From contig CAZSIB010000001.1 of NCBI GenBank assembly GCA_964607245.1, positions 248,001 to 312,000 on the forward strand: 64,000 bases of DNA, given 5' to 3'. How positions within the stretch are numbered: position 1 is the stretch's first letter; every line of letters begins with the position of its first letter. A program made the translations under genes and the position numbers. The DNA is from CAZLPZ01 sp964607245. GTDB taxonomy: Bacteria; Pseudomonadota; Alphaproteobacteria; Micavibrionales; Micavibrionaceae. Of this stretch, positions 18,496 through 28,455 are shown one piece after another. The notes under the pieces are model-generated. The model was not told the DNA's origin. It did no database searches and saw only the letters and a list, made by a program, of their open reading frames with translations.

Positions 18496-18792
18496 TCACT
18501 TACTTGCTTGGCTGTATCGGTACGCGCCGTAAAATCCGGCAACAACCCCAAGAAGCAGGCCCAAAACCAAGCCGTAAGGGCGGGTATTGAACATTGAATC
18601 TGCGAAATAGCCAAACATCAACCCCCCCAAAATCCCGCCAATCAGTTCAGACCCCGCCCGCATGCCCGCGCGTTCTGCAGCACTGGAATTTGAATCTTTT
18701 TTAGGTGAAGAAAGATTCGAATCCGCGCGGGCTTGACGAATATCACCTTGGATCTTGTCCAATCGATCATCCGGCGTGGGGGGCAGGGACAT
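18496..18792 (-). CDS. atpI: AtpI/AtpZ-like ATP synthase assembly protein
   Basis: 98 residues: a charged N-terminus (about 1-40) and two membrane helices (about 48-66 and 73-92) with conserved glycines (GGILGGLMFGYFAD and GLLLGVVAGFYGAYR), the pattern of AtpI/AtpZ. These proteins help c-ring assembly or magnesium supply. It is first in the F0 operon, 66 bases before atpB, and 15 bases after the smc stop on the same strand. Confidence 0.9.
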   Translation of the reverse strand: MSLPPTPDDRLDKIQGDIRQARADSNLSSPKKDSNSSAAERAGMRAGSELIGGILGGLMFGYFADSMFNTRPYGLVLGLLLGVVAGFYGAYRYSQASK

Positions 18793-18807
18793 GGTTCTGT
18801 TCCCCGT

Positions 18808-21800
18808 CTAGGCGGCGTCCAGCAAATCCATCTGTTGTGACAGATCGACCGATACCAGTTGAGACACGCCTTTTTCGCCCATGGTGACGCCGTACAGGCG
18901 GTCCATCTTGGCCATCGTCAAGCGGTGGTGTGTGACAACCAAAAAGCGGGTTTGGCAGGTATCGGTGATATGCCGCAGTAAATGGCAAATGCGGTCGACG
19001 TTCGCGTCATCGAGTGGCGCGTCGATTTCATCGAGCACGCAGATGGGTGACGGGTTCGTTAAAAACATCGCAAAGATGAGGGCGGCGGCCGTTAATGATT
19101 GTTCTCCCCCGGATAAGAGTGAAATCGATTGGAGTGATTTTCCAGGCGGTTGGGCATAGATTTCAAGCCCGGCCGCCAAGGGGTCGCCATCCATTTCAAT
19201 CATTTGTAAATAAGCCTGGCCGCCGCCAAAGAGACGCGTGAACAGGTCTTTAAAGTGGCTGTTGATCGTTTCGAACGCGGTCGCCAGGCGTTCTTTGGCT
19301 TCTGCGTTGATCTTGGCAATGCCTGCGCGCAGTTCCTCGATCGCCGCAATTAAATCCGTGCGTTCGGTTAAGATTTTACCCAGAGTGGATTCGATTTCCT
19401 GGGCCTCGACATCGGCACGCAAGTTCACCGGGCCCATTGCGTCGCGGTCACGCATCAATTTTTCCTTGCGTGCGCGCTTGGTCTCAGATTCAGCAAGGTC
19501 GGTATCGCTCATGTCAAATGACACATTTGACTGGACCAGCAAATCCTGGGGCGAGACGCCGAACATGCCCATCATCTCGGATTCCATTAAGGTGAGGCGT
19601 TCGGTAAAGCCCGAAAGACGCTCAATCAACCCCGCGCGGGTTTCTTTGGCGGTCGATAGGGCACTTTCTGCCGCGCGCAAATCGCGGGTGGTGGCGCCCA
19701 CGTCGTTTTCGACATGCTGAAGCGCCGCGTCGGCCTGGCTATGTGATTTTTCAAGTTCGGACAAGCGCGACATCAAGGCGTCGCGTTGCGCGCGGACTGT
19801 GTTCGGTTGAGCAGCCAGCGCAGCACATTTTTCTTCAGCCTGTTGTTTACGCGTGGAAAGTGCCGCCAAATGTTCTGCCGCGCGGGATGTGCGGTTTTGC
19901 GTGGCGATCCGTTGATCGGCGATACCGTGAAGGCGAGCCTGACGCCGCGATTGATCCTGGACAAAGCGATCGACCGCCAAGGTTGCCGTGCGCAAATCGC
20001 CCTGAAGCGTGGCTGTTTGTTCGCGTAAGGCCGCAACGTCCCCCTGTAAATTTGATTCATCTGGATCGGGAAGGCGCGACAATTCATCTTTTTGCGCGGT
20101 GATTTCACGGGCCCGTTCGGCGTTTTCTTGTCCGATAAAGTTCAGTTGTTCAGTCAGGCGCGTCCGTTCGTTTTCTTGGTTTTGTTCGTCTTGAAGTTTC
20201 TTTTGAAGTTGAATACGCAAGGTATTGAGCGCCGTTTGCGTGTCGCGCACATCTTGGTCATGGCGTGATTTGTTCACACGGGCCGCTGTCATCTGTTCTT
20301 CTGCGGCGGTAAAAGCTTTTTCTGCGGTCGCTAAATCGGCTTGGGCCTGGGGTAATTTGGCCGTGATATCGGTTAAGCGATTTTTCTGCTCCAGAATAAT
20401 CGCTTGGCGATCTTTGCTGGTGGGTTTCACAAATAACCCGTCCCAACGCCACAAATACCCATCGATCGAGACGATGGTTTGGCCCGGTTTTAAATCGGCC
20501 GCGGCGGCGTCGCCATCCGCACGTGTTGCGACATAGCCAATATAACCCAAGGCACCATGAAGTGCGTCGGGGGCCTTGACCCGTTCATCCATCGGGGCCA
20601 CAGTTGACGGGAATGCCGGCGGGGTTAACCCCTCGCGGCCACGCCAGACCATGGCCGCCTGTTCATCGGTCGATCCAAAAAGCGTGTCTCCGAGCGCCTT
20701 GGCAAGCGCAGTTTCAAATCCGGCATCAGCCTTGATATCATCCAAAATCGGATGTGCAGTGGATAAATCGGCGGCTAGAAAATCTTCAAGCGGTTTTTTC
20801 TCGGCGAGTAATTTTGTGACATGATCGCGTGCGGCGTCGTGGACGGCGCGAGCCTCGGCCAAGATACGTTCGGCCGTGTCGATTGCGGCCATATAGTCTG
20901 GCGCATCAGTTTGCCAAGTGTCGATTTTCATTTCTGCTGCCTTGATTTGATCTTCAATCAGGCAGGTGGCGGTAAAATCGGTTGACTCTTCGACATCTTC
21001 CAGTTGTTTGCGGATATCATCCGCGCGGGCACGCCCCTGAACCAAACGATGTTCGTTTTGCGTGATTTGTTGGGCGAGTGCCGTGCGCTGGGCCTGATGT
21101 TCAATCAGGGTGCGTGTTTTTTCCTGAAGCTCAGATTCAAGTTTTTCGAGTTGCACGGTAAGCGTATCACGGGTCTGTTCCAAGGCGGGCAGACGGTCTT
21201 CTTGTCCCGTACCTTCGGCGATCAATTGTTGCTCTTCTGTCTCAAGCGCGGCCAAAAGTGCGCGTGAATCGTTGATCAGTTGTTCGTCATGGGCGATGTC
21301 GCTGGCCGCTTCGGCAATCAGGCGCTCGGCTTCGTGCATGGCATCATCAATTTGACGGGCCTGAACCTCAAGTTGTTTGAGTTCAATGGTCACGGCCTGA
21401 ACCCGCGCGGCGCATTCGGCCGCTGCGTTCCGAAGCGCAGGCAAGTCTGCCGTGCGGGCATCCAGTGTTTGCGTGAGCTGAGTGACGGCCAATAACGCAT
21501 CCGCGACAGTTGTTTCAATCGATGTCACATCGTGCAGTGCAAGTTGTTTTTGGCGCGAGAGCTTGACCCAATCCATCGCGGCGATAGTGGTTTCAAGTTG
21601 TTTGATTTCCTCGGTCATCGTGCGGTATTTTTCGGCCTGACGGCTTTGTCGTTTTAACGAAGCCAGTTGGGTATCGAGCGCACCCACGCTGTCTTGCAAG
21701 CGGGCGAGGTTGTTATCGGCGGCCTGAAGGCGGAGTTCAGCCTCGTGCCGGCGGGCGTGTAACCCACTGATCCCTGCGGACTCTTCCAAGATCATGCGGC

Positions 21801-22281
21801 GGTCAAAAGGCTTGGCTGAAATAATTTGGGTTAATTTCCCTTGGGATACAAGCGCGGGCGAATGTGCACCGGTCATCGTGTCGGCGAGCAACATTTGGAC
21901 ATCGCGCGCGCGGGCAATTTTGCCGTTAATCCGGTAGGTCGATCCATTCTCGCGTTCAATCCGGCGAGAAATTTCAATTTGGTCAAACGCGGCGTAAGGA
22001 TCGGGGGCGGTATGCATTCCGTTATTGAGGTGCAAAACGACTTCCGCGAAATTGCGGGCCGGGCGGCTTGACGTCCCGTTAAAGATCACATCGTCCATAT
22101 CGCCGCCGCGTAATCTGCGGGCCGAACTTTCGCCCATGGCCCAGCGCAGGGCTTCGACCAAATTGGACTTGCCGCATCCATTGGGCCCCACAATTCCAGT
22201 CAGACCCGGCGCGATATCAAGATCCGTTTTGTCAACAAAAGACTTGAAACCCGAAAGGGTCAGGCGGTCAAATTGAATCAT
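18808..22281 (-). CDS. smc: Chromosome segregation ATPase SMC
   Basis: 1157 residues, the usual size. Walker A is at about 33-41 (GPNGCGKSN). Two long coiled coils flank a hinge near 500-640. The C-terminal head has the signature LLSGGEQSLT and Walker B CVLDEIDAPLDD. SMC works with ScpA and ScpB to compact and resolve newly replicated origins. The ATG overlaps the stop of the DsbA-like gene (ATGA), the common alphaproteobacterial pairing. Adjacent short frames in this stretch are shadows of its coiled coil. Confidence 0.97.
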   Translation of the reverse strand: MIQFDRLTLSGFKSFVDKTDLDIAPGLTGIVGPNGCGKSNLVEALRWAMGESSARRLRGGDMDDVIFNGTSSRPARNFAEVVLHLNNGMHTAPDPYAAFDQIEISRRIERENGSTYRINGKIARARDVQMLLADTMTGAHSPALVSQGKLTQIISAKPFDRRMILEESAGISGLHARRHEAELRLQAADNNLARLQDSVGALDTQLASLKRQSRQAEKYRTMTEEIKQLETTIAAMDWVKLSRQKQLALHDVTSIETTVADALLAVTQLTQTLDARTADLPALRNAAAECAARVQAVTIELKQLEVQARQIDDAMHEAERLIAEAASDIAHDEQLINDSRALLAALETEEQQLIAEGTGQEDRLPALEQTRDTLTVQLEKLESELQEKTRTLIEHQAQRTALAQQITQNEHRLVQGRARADDIRKQLEDVEESTDFTATCLIEDQIKAAEMKIDTWQTDAPDYMAAIDTAERILAEARAVHDAARDHVTKLLAEKKPLEDFLAADLSTAHPILDDIKADAGFETALAKALGDTLFGSTDEQAAMVWRGREGLTPPAFPSTVAPMDERVKAPDALHGALGYIGYVATRADGDAAAADLKPGQTIVSIDGYLWRWDGLFVKPTSKDRQAIILEQKNRLTDITAKLPQAQADLATAEKAFTAAEEQMTAARVNKSRHDQDVRDTQTALNTLRIQLQKKLQDEQNQENERTRLTEQLNFIGQENAERAREITAQKDELSRLPDPDESNLQGDVAALREQTATLQGDLRTATLAVDRFVQDQSRRQARLHGIADQRIATQNRTSRAAEHLAALSTRKQQAEEKCAALAAQPNTVRAQRDALMSRLSELEKSHSQADAALQHVENDVGATTRDLRAAESALSTAKETRAGLIERLSGFTERLTLMESEMMGMFGVSPQDLLVQSNVSFDMSDTDLAESETKRARKEKLMRDRDAMGPVNLRADVEAQEIESTLGKILTERTDLIAAIEELRAGIAKINAEAKERLATAFETINSHFKDLFTRLFGGGQAYLQMIEMDGDPLAAGLEIYAQPPGKSLQSISLLSGGEQSLTAAALIFAMFLTNPSPICVLDEIDAPLDDANVDRICHLLRHITDTCQTRFLVVTHHRLTMAKMDRLYGVTMGEKGVSQLVSVDLSQQMDLLDAA

Positions 22282-23102
22282 GGTGCACTTGCGCCTTGAA
22301 GGTCAGGGGTTGCCGGGGGTGTGGGGGTGGAGGAGGGTGTTGCGGTCCCGTTCAGGATGGCGTCGATTTCTTTGGATAACGCATCGATCGATCCGCCGAC
22401 CACCTTGCCGGCACCATCATTCAGGATAAAAGTCGGGGTTGATTGGATTTTATATTTCTGAACGTCTTTAATGACGGCCTGAACCAAATCGTCTTCTTTC
22501 TTTTTATCATCCAAGCAGGCGGTAATTTGATCATCTGATAGGCCAACAAGTTTGGCATTTTGCTTCAAGATGTCTTTATAGTTATCACGAAACGCCCAGC
22601 GGTCTTGGGTTTGATAGAGCATCGTCATAAACGGAAAGAATTGGGCGTCTGGCAAGCAAGAGAGCAATTTAGCCCCATCGAGCGCGGGTTGGTTTAACGG
22701 AAAGGAGCGGAATTCAATCCTCACTTTACCTGTATCCACATATTTGACCCGGAACGCATCCAAGCTGTCGTTGTGGAAATGCGCACAGTGGTTGCAGGAA
22801 AGCGATGCAAATTCAATCATTTGAACGGGGGCATCGGGACGGCCAATAAATCGTCCTTCGGCCTGAATGACCGGGGTTGGGGTGTCTTGTTTTGGTTGCG
22901 CCTTCGCCGGGTCAGCAGCAGTCAGATCAGCGGCCGTGCTTAATTTCCCTTCGCCCGGTGTGGCGGGGGCCTGATTTAATGTGGGTTCAGGGGGAATCGT
23001 TTCCCCCTGGTCACGGGCGATAAACCATCCAACCGAGAGGACCAGGACAGCGGCAAGTGCCAGAAAAACAGACACCGCGTTTTTATTTTTGAGCATCGAC
23101 AT
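22278..23102 (-). CDS. DsbA-like thiol:disulfide protein, membrane anchored
   Basis: 274 residues: an N-terminal anchor or signal (about 9-29), a Pro/Thr/Ala-rich linker (about 35-80) and a thioredoxin-fold domain with the redox pair Cys103-Asn-His-Cys106 (SCNHCAHFH) and the cis-proline motif STPTFIL near the end. It is probably periplasmic, introducing or reducing disulfides; partners are unknown. GAGGAG lies 9 bases before the chosen ATG, which supports 23102 over a longer frame. It precedes smc with a 4-base overlap. Confidence 0.9.
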   Translation of the reverse strand: MSMLKNKNAVSVFLALAAVLVLSVGWFIARDQGETIPPEPTLNQAPATPGEGKLSTAADLTAADPAKAQPKQDTPTPVIQAEGRFIGRPDAPVQMIEFASLSCNHCAHFHNDSLDAFRVKYVDTGKVRIEFRSFPLNQPALDGAKLLSCLPDAQFFPFMTMLYQTQDRWAFRDNYKDILKQNAKLVGLSDDQITACLDDKKKEDDLVQAVIKDVQKYKIQSTPTFILNDGAGKVVGGSIDALSKEIDAILNGTATPSSTPTPPATPDLQGASAP

Positions 23103-23241
23103 AGCAATAAACTCCTCTATAGACGCATTAAACGTATAGGGCGAACGGCGATTCTTGGGGCCGCCCATTCATGCCGTATTATAATAAATCTGTCAAATTT
23201 TTTCGCATGGACCGGGGTGCGTTATCCACGGGATAATCATG

Positions 23242-23269
23242 TTGAGAAGGTATTTATTATACATAATAT
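23242..23269 (+). promoter_or_regulatory. Promoter candidate for the nuo operon
   Basis: TTGAGA at 23242-23247, a 16-base spacer, then TAATAT at 23264-23269, in an AT-rich patch between divergent operons. The leader to nuoA would be about 150 bases. Confidence 0.4.
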
Positions 23270-23424
23270 TAATAAGGGCGGTGTGGCAAGCTGTTGCGCG
23301 TTTTTAACCCACTTCATACCAGCAGAGGGAAGGAGTCCGGCGTGATCCCGCTTGACTTCACCTGGCGCATGGGCGACTCTTGGGGGGTATTTTTACTCCC
23401 ACTGATCGTTCAAGGGGTTGCCCC

Positions 23425-23796
23425 ATGGCGTCCGCCGAATTCCTGTCGACGTATTTTCCGATTTTGCTCTTTTTGTTTATTGCCGGGGTCATTTCATCGG
23501 CGGCGATTGTCCTGTCGCTGATTGCGGGCAAACAACGGCCCGATGCTCAAAAACTTTCGGCCTATGAATGCGGATTCGATGCGTTTGATGATGCCCGACA
23601 CAAATTTGATATCCGGTTTTACCTGGTCGCGATTTTGTTTATTATTTTTGATTTAGAAATTGCGTTTTTGTTCCCTTGGGCCATTACACTCGGTGATATT
23701 GGCGCGATCGGGTTTTGGTCGATGATGGCCTTTCTGGGCGTCTTGGCCGTTGGATTTGTGTATGAATGGCGCAAGGGCGCGCTGGATTGGGAATAG
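23425..23796 (+). CDS. nuoA: NADH-quinone oxidoreductase subunit A
   Basis: Small membrane subunit of complex I, 123 residues with three helices. The conserved loop [12 protein letters not shown] and the segment [25 protein letters not shown] identify it. The start at [12 protein letters not shown] is chosen because AAGGGG lies 8 bases upstream and the family begins near here. It opens a cluster that contains nuoA to nuoE with extra genes between. Confidence 0.96.
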   Translation: MASAEFLSTYFPILLFLFIAGVISSAAIVLSLIAGKQRPDAQKLSAYECGFDAFDDARHKFDIRFYLVAILFIIFDLEIAFLFPWAITLGDIGAIGFWSMMAFLGVLAVGFVYEWRKGALDWE

Positions 23797-23807
23797 GACA
23801 ATATAGG

Positions 23808-24386
23808 ATGACACACGACCGTAACGTTCAATTCGCGCCCCCTGCGCCCATCACGACCAACGTGCCGATGCTCACCCCGAAATCCGGACAGGACGTTGCC
23901 GCCGCGGCCGTTGCCAAAACGGTTGAGGAAAAGGGGTTTGTCCTGACGACTGCAGATAATTTATTTGACTGGGCGCGTACGGGGTCGATGTGGCCGATGA
24001 CGTTTGGACTTGCTTGTTGTGCGGTTGAAATGATTCACGCGTATATGTCGCGCTATGACCTTGATCGTTTTGGTATTATTCCACGCCCAAGCCCTCGGCA
24101 GAGCGATGTGATGATCGTTGCCGGTACATTGACCAATAAAATGGCTCCGGCCTTGCGCCGCGTCTATGACCAAATGCCGGAACCGCGCTGGGTCATCTCG
24201 ATGGGATCCTGCGCGAATGGCGGCGGGTATTACCATTATTCCTATTCCGTGGTGCGCGGATGTGACCGGATTGTCCCGGTTGACATTTATGTGCCGGGAT
24301 GCCCCCCCACCGCCGAGGCGTTGGTATACGGGATTTTACAACTGCAAAAGAAAATTCGTCGTGAAGATACAAGATTAGTGAGGTAA
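23808..24386 (+). CDS. nuoB: NADH-quinone oxidoreductase subunit B
   Basis: Peripheral-arm subunit that binds cluster N2, the last iron-sulfur centre before quinone. 192 residues. The ligands are Cys70 and Cys71 (GLACCAVEM), Cys135 (GSCANGGG) and Cys165 (VPGCPP). The start at MTHDRNVQF is 11 bases after nuoA. After nuoB the operon is interrupted by an unknown 96-residue gene. Confidence 0.97.
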   Translation: MTHDRNVQFAPPAPITTNVPMLTPKSGQDVAAAAVAKTVEEKGFVLTTADNLFDWARTGSMWPMTFGLACCAVEMIHAYMSRYDLDRFGIIPRPSPRQSDVMIVAGTLTNKMAPALRRVYDQMPEPRWVISMGSCANGGGYYHYSYSVVRGCDRIVPVDIYVPGCPPTAEALVYGILQLQKKIRREDTRLVR

Positions 24387-24390
24387 GAAA

Positions 24391-24681
24391 ATGAAAACAG
24401 CACGATACCCCTTTGCAATCTCTGCCAACGATTCCTCCCAGAATAAAGCAGCTTGGGATTTGTTTTTGGACACGATTCCGCATGCAACAATTTACTATGA
24501 TTCAATTCAAGACCATGCGGGTTGTCTAGATAGAGTTTTTGAATTACGCGTTGAAAGAGATAATATAGGGTTAAAAAAATCCATCGCATTACCCGCAGAT
24601 CAGCCGATAAATCTTGTACATGGATATGCCCAATTCATGGCTAAAAAGCGAGGAGACTCGGCCAATGAATACCGCTTCTAA
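24391..24681 (+). CDS. Unknown 96-residue protein inserted between nuoB and nuoC
   Basis: It begins 4 bases after nuoB and overlaps the first 17 bases of nuoC. GTGAGGTAAG is close upstream of the ATG. It is soluble, with no signal peptide, two cysteine-poor halves and no family I recognise. The stretch is noticeably more AT-rich than nuoB and nuoC. The nuoC ribosome binding site (AGGAG, 24652-24656) lies inside this frame, so translation of the two may be coupled. The frame is clean and follows the operon, but expression is not proven. Confidence 0.55.
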   Translation: MKTARYPFAISANDSSQNKAAWDLFLDTIPHATIYYDSIQDHAGCLDRVFELRVERDNIGLKKSIALPADQPINLVHGYAQFMAKKRGDSANEYRF

Positions 24682-25372
24682 TCCACCTGTGCCGCCGGAT
24701 GGGGTTGCTTCCCCCGACACACCGCCCGAAAAAACGGGGCTTGAAAAACTCGCGGACCATATTTATGCCCAACGGGGCAGCGATGTGCTGGGGACCCAAA
24801 TCCTCTCCGGCGAATTGATTGTCACCGTGCGCCGCGATCATATCGTGCCGTTTTTGTTCTTCTTGCGTGACGATCCGGGTGTTGATTGCAAGCAACTGGT
24901 TGATTTATGCGGCGTCGATCAACCGGAACGGCCCCAGCGGTTTACGGTTGTTTATAATTTACTATCTTTGCGCCTGAACCACCGCGTGCGGGTCAAGGTT
25001 GCGACCGATGCGGCGATGCCTGTGCCGTCCATCATCCCGGTTTATACAACCGCCGGATGGTTCGAACGCGAGGCCTATGATATGTACGGTATTTATTTTG
25101 ACGGCAACCCGGATTTGCGCCGCATCTTGACCGATTATGGGTTTGAGGGGCATCCCTTGCGCAAAGATTTTCCGATGACCGGATTTGTTGAGCTGCGCTA
25201 TGACCCGGCGCAAGGGCGTCCGACCTATCGCCCGGTGGAACTGGTGCAGGATTTTCGGAATTTTGATTTTCTTTCCCCGTGGGAAGGCATGACCGATATG
25301 CAATTACCGGGTGACGAAAAAGCCACCAAGCCCCAACGGGGTTGGACACCCACGGATAAAAAAGTGGGGTAG
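24665..25372 (+). CDS. nuoC: NADH-quinone oxidoreductase subunit C
   Basis: Peripheral-arm subunit of complex I, 235 residues. The family signature ERE-x-YDMYG (FEREAYDMYGIYF) and the segment RRILTDYGFEGHPLRKDFP are present. The first 35 residues are Pro-rich and poorly conserved. The start at 24665 has AGGAG 8 bases upstream. It is separate from nuoD, not fused as in enterobacteria. Confidence 0.96.
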   Translation: MNTASNPPVPPDGVASPDTPPEKTGLEKLADHIYAQRGSDVLGTQILSGELIVTVRRDHIVPFLFFLRDDPGVDCKQLVDLCGVDQPERPQRFTVVYNLLSLRLNHRVRVKVATDAAMPVPSIIPVYTTAGWFEREAYDMYGIYFDGNPDLRRILTDYGFEGHPLRKDFPMTGFVELRYDPAQGRPTYRPVELVQDFRNFDFLSPWEGMTDMQLPGDEKATKPQRGWTPTDKKVG

Positions 25373-25402
25373 GGGGAGATTATCTTGGTGAGGGGGCAGA
25401 AG

Positions 25403-26263
25403 ATGAAAAATTTTATACGATCAAGGTATAAGAATATTTTATTGCTTACGCTGATAGCGATTTTTTTATTCGCTGAGGTGCCATCCGCCCGGGCCGAAAA
25501 TAATGAAGTCTATAACCGGATTATTAAAAGCAATACGATCCGTTGCGGTTATTACGTCTGGCCGCCATTCATGACTAAAGATGTCAATACGGGCGAAATG
25601 GGAGGAATGGCTTATGAATGGTTTAATGAGGTCGGTAAACAGTTATCAATGAAGATCGAATGGGTCGCCGAGATTAATTTAGATACAGCGTTCGAGGGGT
25701 ATTCGAATGGTCGGTATGATATGATCTGTGCCCCACTCGTTGCAAATCCTGCACGTGCGCGGGCATCTGACTTTACGATTCCAATTGCGTATGGTTCTTA
25801 TAATTTATACGCGCGTGCGGATGACAAGCGGTTTGATGATCATTTTGAAAAAATCAATGATCCGGCTATTAAATACGCGAGTTTTGAAGGGGACATGAAT
25901 GCGATTTTAGGACGCGAAATTTTTCCGCTAGCTCAGAAAGTTGACATCCCACAGGTCGGCGCGAATACAGATATTTTTATGCAAGTTGTGACGCGTAAGG
26001 CTGACGTTGCCGCGATGGAGCCGACGAGCGCGATTTTGTTTATGAAATCGAACCCGGGAAAAATTCGCCTTGTTGAGGGCGGACCACTTCGGACCATGCC
26101 AATGAATTTTCCTATCCCTCTTGGTGAAGAAAAATTAAAATCAATGCTTAATATAACCTTGCAAACGCTTCTTGATATCGGGTCGGTTGACCGTGTTCTT
26201 AAAAACTATCCTGACTATGATGCAACTCTGTTACGTATCTCACCTCTCTATCAATCAAAATAA
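25403..26263 (+). CDS. Periplasmic solute-binding protein between nuoC and nuoD
   Basis: 286 residues of the family 3 extracellular solute-binding fold (amino-acid type). A signal peptide (about 10-30, LLLTLIAIFLFAEVPSARA) is followed by IRCGYYVWPPFM, the usual first strand, and NGRYDMICAPL in the hinge region. AGGGGG lies 7 bases before the ATG at 25403. There is no permease or ATPase gene nearby. It is clearly related to the protein at 27547 (shared IRCGY, KRFD, FPLA motifs). It sits inside the nuo operon in the same orientation with short gaps (30 and 12 bases), so co-expression is likely. The ligand is unknown. Confidence 0.8.
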   Translation: MKNFIRSRYKNILLLTLIAIFLFAEVPSARAENNEVYNRIIKSNTIRCGYYVWPPFMTKDVNTGEMGGMAYEWFNEVGKQLSMKIEWVAEINLDTAFEGYSNGRYDMICAPLVANPARARASDFTIPIAYGSYNLYARADDKRFDDHFEKINDPAIKYASFEGDMNAILGREIFPLAQKVDIPQVGANTDIFMQVVTRKADVAAMEPTSAILFMKSNPGKIRLVEGGPLRTMPMNFPIPLGEEKLKSMLNITLQTLLDIGSVDRVLKNYPDYDATLLRISPLYQSK

Positions 26264-26275
26264 AGAGTAATATCG

Positions 26276-27481
26276 ATGCTCACACTTGAAAACACGCTGA
26301 CGAACGACGGGACCGAGATCAAGTCCTATACCATGAACTTTGGACCGCAACACCCGGCGGCGCACGGGGTTTTACGTCTGGTCATGGAACTGGATGGTGA
26401 GGTCGTGAAACGCGCGGATCCGCATATCGGCCTTCTTCACCGCGGGACCGAGAAATTGATCGAGGCGAAAACATACATCCAGGCCTTGCCCTATTTCGAC
26501 CGGCTGGATTACGTCTCGCCGATGAACCAAGAACATTGTTTTGCGCTCGCGGTTGAGAAATTACTGGGCATCACGCCGCCGCGCCGCGCGCAATATATCC
26601 GCGTGCTTTACTGTGAACTCACGCGTATTTTGAACCATATTTTGAACATCACGACGTTTGCGCTCGATGTCGGGGCCATTACCCCCGCCCTTTGGGGATT
26701 TGAGGAACGTGAAAAAGGCATGGAATTTTACGACCGTGTGTGCGGCGCGCGCCTGCATGCCAATTACATCCGCCCGGGCGGCGTGCACCAAGATCTGCCC
26801 GACGGCTTGCTTGAGGATATTTCCGCCTGGGTGGATCAGTTCCCCAAATTCCTGAATGATATTGATTCGCTCCTTACCGATAACCGCATTTTCAAACAGC
26901 GCACGGTTGATATTGGCGTGGCGAGTACGCAAGAGGCGCTCGACCTTGGCTTTACCGGGCCGATGCTGCGCGCCTCGGGCGTCGCGTGGGATCTACGTAA
27001 GTCGCAGCCCTATGATGTGTACGGCGAACTGGATTTCGATGTACCCGTCGGGAAAACCGGCGATTGTTACGCGCGGTACCTGGTGCGGATGGAAGAAATG
27101 CGGCAATCCCTGCGTCTCATGCGCCAGTGCATTGAACGCATGCCGGATGGAGACGTGATGATCGATGATTACAAGGTCGCGCCGCCGCCACGCGCCGAAA
27201 TGAAACGGTCGATGGAGGCCTTGATCCATCACTTTAAACTCTATACCGAAGGGGTTCATGTACCCACGGGCGAAACCTATACCGCGGTCGAGGCACCAAA
27301 AGGTGAATTTGCCGTGTACCTGATGAGCGACGGCACGAATAAACCGTACCGGTGCCACATTCGTGCGCCGGGCTTTGCGCATCTTCAGGCGCTTGATTTC
27401 CTCTCGCGCGGGCATATGCTGGCCGACACGGTGGCGATCATCGGGTCGATGGATATTGTGTTTGGAGAGATTGATCGATGA
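26276..27481 (+). CDS. nuoD: NADH-quinone oxidoreductase subunit D
   Basis: 401 residues, 49-kDa type subunit that shapes the quinone-binding site with NuoB. Motifs: [51 protein letters not shown], and the C-terminal RAPGFAHLQ and DIVFGEIDR. It is normal length with no fusion. It is bracketed by two solute-binding genes rather than by nuoC and nuoE directly. Confidence 0.98.
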   Translation: MLTLENTLTNDGTEIKSYTMNFGPQHPAAHGVLRLVMELDGEVVKRADPHIGLLHRGTEKLIEAKTYIQALPYFDRLDYVSPMNQEHCFALAVEKLLGITPPRRAQYIRVLYCELTRILNHILNITTFALDVGAITPALWGFEEREKGMEFYDRVCGARLHANYIRPGGVHQDLPDGLLEDISAWVDQFPKFLNDIDSLLTDNRIFKQRTVDIGVASTQEALDLGFTGPMLRASGVAWDLRKSQPYDVYGELDFDVPVGKTGDCYARYLVRMEEMRQSLRLMRQCIERMPDGDVMIDDYKVAPPPRAEMKRSMEALIHHFKLYTEGVHVPTGETYTAVEAPKGEFAVYLMSDGTNKPYRCHIRAPGFAHLQALDFLSRGHMLADTVAIIGSMDIVFGEIDR

Positions 27482-27513
27482 CCTCGAAAAAGAAAAACAT
27501 GGGGCTATTTTTT

Positions 27514-27533
27514 ATTCCCGCGCACGCGGGTAT
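27514..27533. repeat. REP-like half-unit after nuoD
   Basis: ATTCCCGCG-CA-CGCGGGTAT, a small hairpin like those at 35961-36045, lies between nuoD and the second solute-binding gene. It marks the junction of an inserted gene. Confidence 0.55.
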
Positions 27534-27546
27534 CCAAGGTTGAAAA

Positions 27547-28455
27547 ATGATGCGGCGTGAATCGAAACTACCTCTCCTCCTGTCTGTCATCGCCATTATT
27601 ATTTCCCTTTATACGATTTTACATAATCAACAAAAAGGGGGCGGTGGGCAAGGAGGCCAGGCAAGGGCGGGGACCGTATCTGAGGTCAGAGAATCGACCT
27701 TTGATCGTGTGATGCGGACCAAGACGATTCGATGTGGGTATTTGGTCTATGATCCCTATTTGATTAAAAATCCGAATACCGGCGCTTACTCAGGCATCTT
27801 CTACGATATCATGGAAGGGATTGGCAAGAACGCCGGTTTAAAAATTGAGTGGAGTGAAGAGGTTGGTTACGAGTCAATCTTTTCTGGTCTCGATTCGGGA
27901 CGCTACGATGTTTTTTGTGGAGGATTATGGCCCAATACAACGCGCGCTAAAATGGGCGGATTTTCGGAGGCTGCATTCTATAGTGTTGTCGTTCCTTGGG
28001 GACGATATGATGAGAAGCGTTTTGATAGGATTCTAGATATCAACGATGAATCGGTGCGAATCTCAACCATTGATGGAGCACAGGAGGATATCATTGCAAA
28101 AACTGATTTCCCTTTGGCACGAAGAGTCTCTATGCCATCGACAAATCCATTTACAGATAATTTTATGAATGTAATGTCGAGTAAGGCCGATGTTACTTTC
28201 GCCGAACCTTCGGGCGCCAAGGCGTTTTTGGCAGCTAACCCCGAATCTATCAAGCAGCTTTCGAATGAACCTTTACGTGTCTTTGGGAATGTTTTGGTGT
28301 TTAAGCGTGGCGAGCCTGATCTAAAAACTTTTTTAGATCAGGCGATATTAGAGTTGGTTTATAGTCGTGAGGTTGCGCGAATAATTGTCAAACATGAAAA
28401 ATATCCGGGCAGTTTTATGTTGCCTAACCAACCATATAAGGATAATAAAAAATGA
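27547..28455 (+). CDS. Second solute-binding protein, membrane-anchored, between nuoD and nuoE
   Basis: 302 residues. An N-terminal hydrophobic helix (about 8-25) without a clear cleavage site leads into a Gly-rich linker (GGGGQGGQ), then a family 3 solute-binding domain starting at IRCGYLVYDPYL. Shared with the protein at 25403: SGRYD, KRFD, a FPLAR/FPLAQ segment and the ADV.FAEP/ADVAAMEP hinge. It may remain tethered to the inner membrane, unlike its partner. Its stop overlaps the nuoE start by 4 bases (ATGA), so nuoE translation is probably coupled to it. No transporter genes accompany it, and the ligand is unknown. Confidence 0.8.
   Translation: MMRRESKLPLLLSVIAIIISLYTILHNQQKGGGGQGGQARAGTVSEVRESTFDRVMRTKTIRCGYLVYDPYLIKNPNTGAYSGIFYDIMEGIGKNAGLKIEWSEEVGYESIFSGLDSGRYDVFCGGLWPNTTRAKMGGFSEAAFYSVVVPWGRYDEKRFDRILDINDESVRISTIDGAQEDIIAKTDFPLARRVSMPSTNPFTDNFMNVMSSKADVTFAEPSGAKAFLAANPESIKQLSNEPLRVFGNVLVFKRGEPDLKTFLDQAILELVYSREVARIIVKHEKYPGSFMLPNQPYKDNKK

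Noticed and set aside
18710..18740. GATTCGAATC as a tRNA T arm
   Set aside because: It lies inside atpI, in frame, with no cloverleaf around it.
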